Source of the DNA: an uncultured Bariatricus sp.
GTDB lineage: Bacteria > Bacillota > Clostridia > Lachnospirales > Lachnospiraceae
Reading direction: 5' to 3'
Assembly: GCA_934320645.1 (NCBI GenBank)
Contig: CAKRFP010000060.1
Coordinates: 1 to 7,875 of the forward strand
DNA: 7,875 nt
Shown here: piece by piece, positions 6,918-7,875 of the stretch
Layout: the number at the start of each line of letters is the position of its first letter
How positions within the stretch are numbered: the first letter of the stretch is position 1
Position numbers and translations under genes: made by a program
Notes under the pieces: generated by a model
Told to the model about the DNA's origin: nothing
What the model saw: the letters and a program-made list of their open reading frames with translations, nothing else
Database searches by the model: none

Positions 6918-7875
6918 GAGCAGTTGGAATCATTTTAGCAGGCGGTAACAACAACAAGATGCGGGAGCTTACACAGAGACGTGCAGTGGCAGCGATGCCG
7001 ATCGCAGGAAGCTACCGGGCAATTGATTTTGCACTCAGCAACATGTCCAATTCGCACATTCAGAAGGTGGCAGTACTGACCCAGTACAATGCGCGTTCCC
7101 TGAATGAACATCTGAATTCTTCCAAGTGGTGGGATTTTGGACGTAAGCAGGGCGGTCTTTATGTATTTACACCGACGATCACCGCAGACAATGGCTACTG
7201 GTATCGGGGAACGGCAGATGCGATCTATCAGAATCTGGATTTCCTGAAGAGATGCCATGAACCGTATGTGATCATCACATCCGGAGATGCGGTTTACAAG
7301 ATGGATTATAACAAAGTACTGGAATACCATATTGCCAAGAAAGCAGATATCACTGTGGTATGCCGGGATCTGGAATCAGGCGAGGATGCAACCCGTTTTG
7401 GTATCCTGAAGATGAATGAGAATATGCGGATCGAAGAATTTGAGGAAAAGCCGATGGTGGCAAATTCCAACACGATTTCCACAGGAATCTATATCATCCG
7501 TAGACGTCAGCTGATCGATCTGATCGAACATTCAGCTGAGGAAGACAGATATGATTTTGTAACGGATATCCTGATCAGATATAAGAATCTGAAAAAGATA
7601 TACGGTTATAAGATAAAAGACTACTGGAGCAATATTTCCACAGTCGATGCCTATTATAAGACAAACATGGATTTCCTCAAACCGGAAGTCCGGAACTATT
7701 TCTTTAAGCAGATTCCAAGCATTTATTCCAAGGTGACAGATCTGCCTCCGGCAAAATACAATCCGGGTGCAGTTGTCAAGAACAGCCTTGTGGCAAGCGG
7801 AAGCATTATCAACGGAACTGTTGAGAACTCAGTTCTGTTCAAAAAAGTGTTTGTTGGAAATAATTGTGTGATCAA
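6914..7875 (+). CDS. glgD: Glucose-1-phosphate adenylyltransferase GlgD subunit, 3'-partial
   Basis: Starts at ATG 6914-6916 inside the glgC stop (ATGA). 320 full codons are visible with no stop; the family is about 370-375 residues, so roughly 50 residues are missing beyond the window. It is a paralogue of the upstream GlgC: L8-A-G-G11 start, W96-Y-R-G-T-A-D-A, S123-G-D-A-V-Y-K-M-D-Y, E178-K-P180, then the beginning of a beta-helix (about 284 on). The differences matter. The Gly-rich nucleotide loop reads G-G-N-N-N-K-M instead of G-G-Q-G-S-R-L, and the Y-W-K-D of GlgC is Y-W-S-N here (N240), removing the second metal-binding Asp. In characterised Firmicute systems GlgD has little activity alone and raises the activity of GlgC in a mixed tetramer. 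That role is inferred here. Confidence 0.95.
   Translation, partial: MRAVGIILAGGNNNKMRELTQRRAVAAMPIAGSYRAIDFALSNMSNSHIQKVAVLTQYNARSLNEHLNSSKWWDFGRKQGGLYVFTPTITADNGYWYRGTADAIYQNLDFLKRCHEPYVIITSGDAVYKMDYNKVLEYHIAKKADITVVCRDLESGEDATRFGILKMNENMRIEEFEEKPMVANSNTISTGIYIIRRRQLIDLIEHSAEEDRYDFVTDILIRYKNLKKIYGYKIKDYWSNISTVDAYYKTNMDFLKPEVRNYFFKQIPSIYSKVTDLPPAKYNPGAVVKNSLVASGSIINGTVENSVLFKKVFVGNNCVI

Noticed and set aside
6935..7330. Minus-strand open frame of 131 codons inside glgD
   Set aside because: The plus strand here encodes conserved nucleotidyltransferase motifs of GlgD; the antisense frame is a by-product.
1..7875. Mobile element, CRISPR array, defence system or tRNA/rRNA
   Set aside because: No transposase, integrase, spaced direct repeats or structured RNA gene is visible; all long coding regions belong to core metabolism, cell wall or replication except the unassigned membrane protein.

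Overview
The window looks like chromosomal core sequence from a low-to-moderate GC Firmicute, most likely a clostridial gut anaerobe of the Lachnospiraceae type. Three things point there. First, a DnaD-domain protein with two DnaD-type C-terminal modules sits next to a zinc-containing DnaC/DnaI-type AAA+ helicase loader. Second, there is an adjacent glgC-glgD pair, an arrangement typical of Firmicutes. Third, promoters (extended -10) and ribosome binding sites (AAGGAG-like) are of the sigma-A/Firmicute kind. The genus cannot be fixed from the sequence alone.

Layout: (1) 1-564 (+), the 3' part of an unrecognised two-helix membrane protein gene, cut by the window edge. (2) 571-612, a bidirectional terminator between this gene and the convergent operon. 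(3) 3942 down to 645 (-), a tightly packed operon dnaD-like / dnaC(dnaI)-like / prs-like: 14 nt between the first two genes and a 1-nt TGATG stop/start overlap between the last two, led by an extended -10 promoter. (4) 5433 down to 4054 (-), murC, encoding the UDP-MurNAc:L-alanine ligase, with its own promoter and no convincing terminator before the dnaD promoter. (5) 5434-5642, a divergent regulatory region carrying promoters for murC and glgC and two inverted repeats. (6) 5643-6917 (+) glgC and 6914-7875 (+) glgD, overlapping by 4 nt; glgD runs off the window end.

How the genes relate: the minus-strand block joins replication restart/helicase loading (DnaD-like protein plus loader) to PRPP synthesis for nucleotides, and lies downstream of a peptidoglycan precursor gene, so it is a growth-linked cluster. 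The plus-strand block makes ADP-glucose for glycogen synthesis, with GlgC as the catalytic subunit and GlgD as a partner that appears catalytically weakened.

I see no mobile element, CRISPR array, RNA gene, defence island or clearly new system. The points most worth a second look are the divergent long Prs inside a replication operon, the dyad overlapping the glgC -35 box, and the loss of a key Asp in GlgD.
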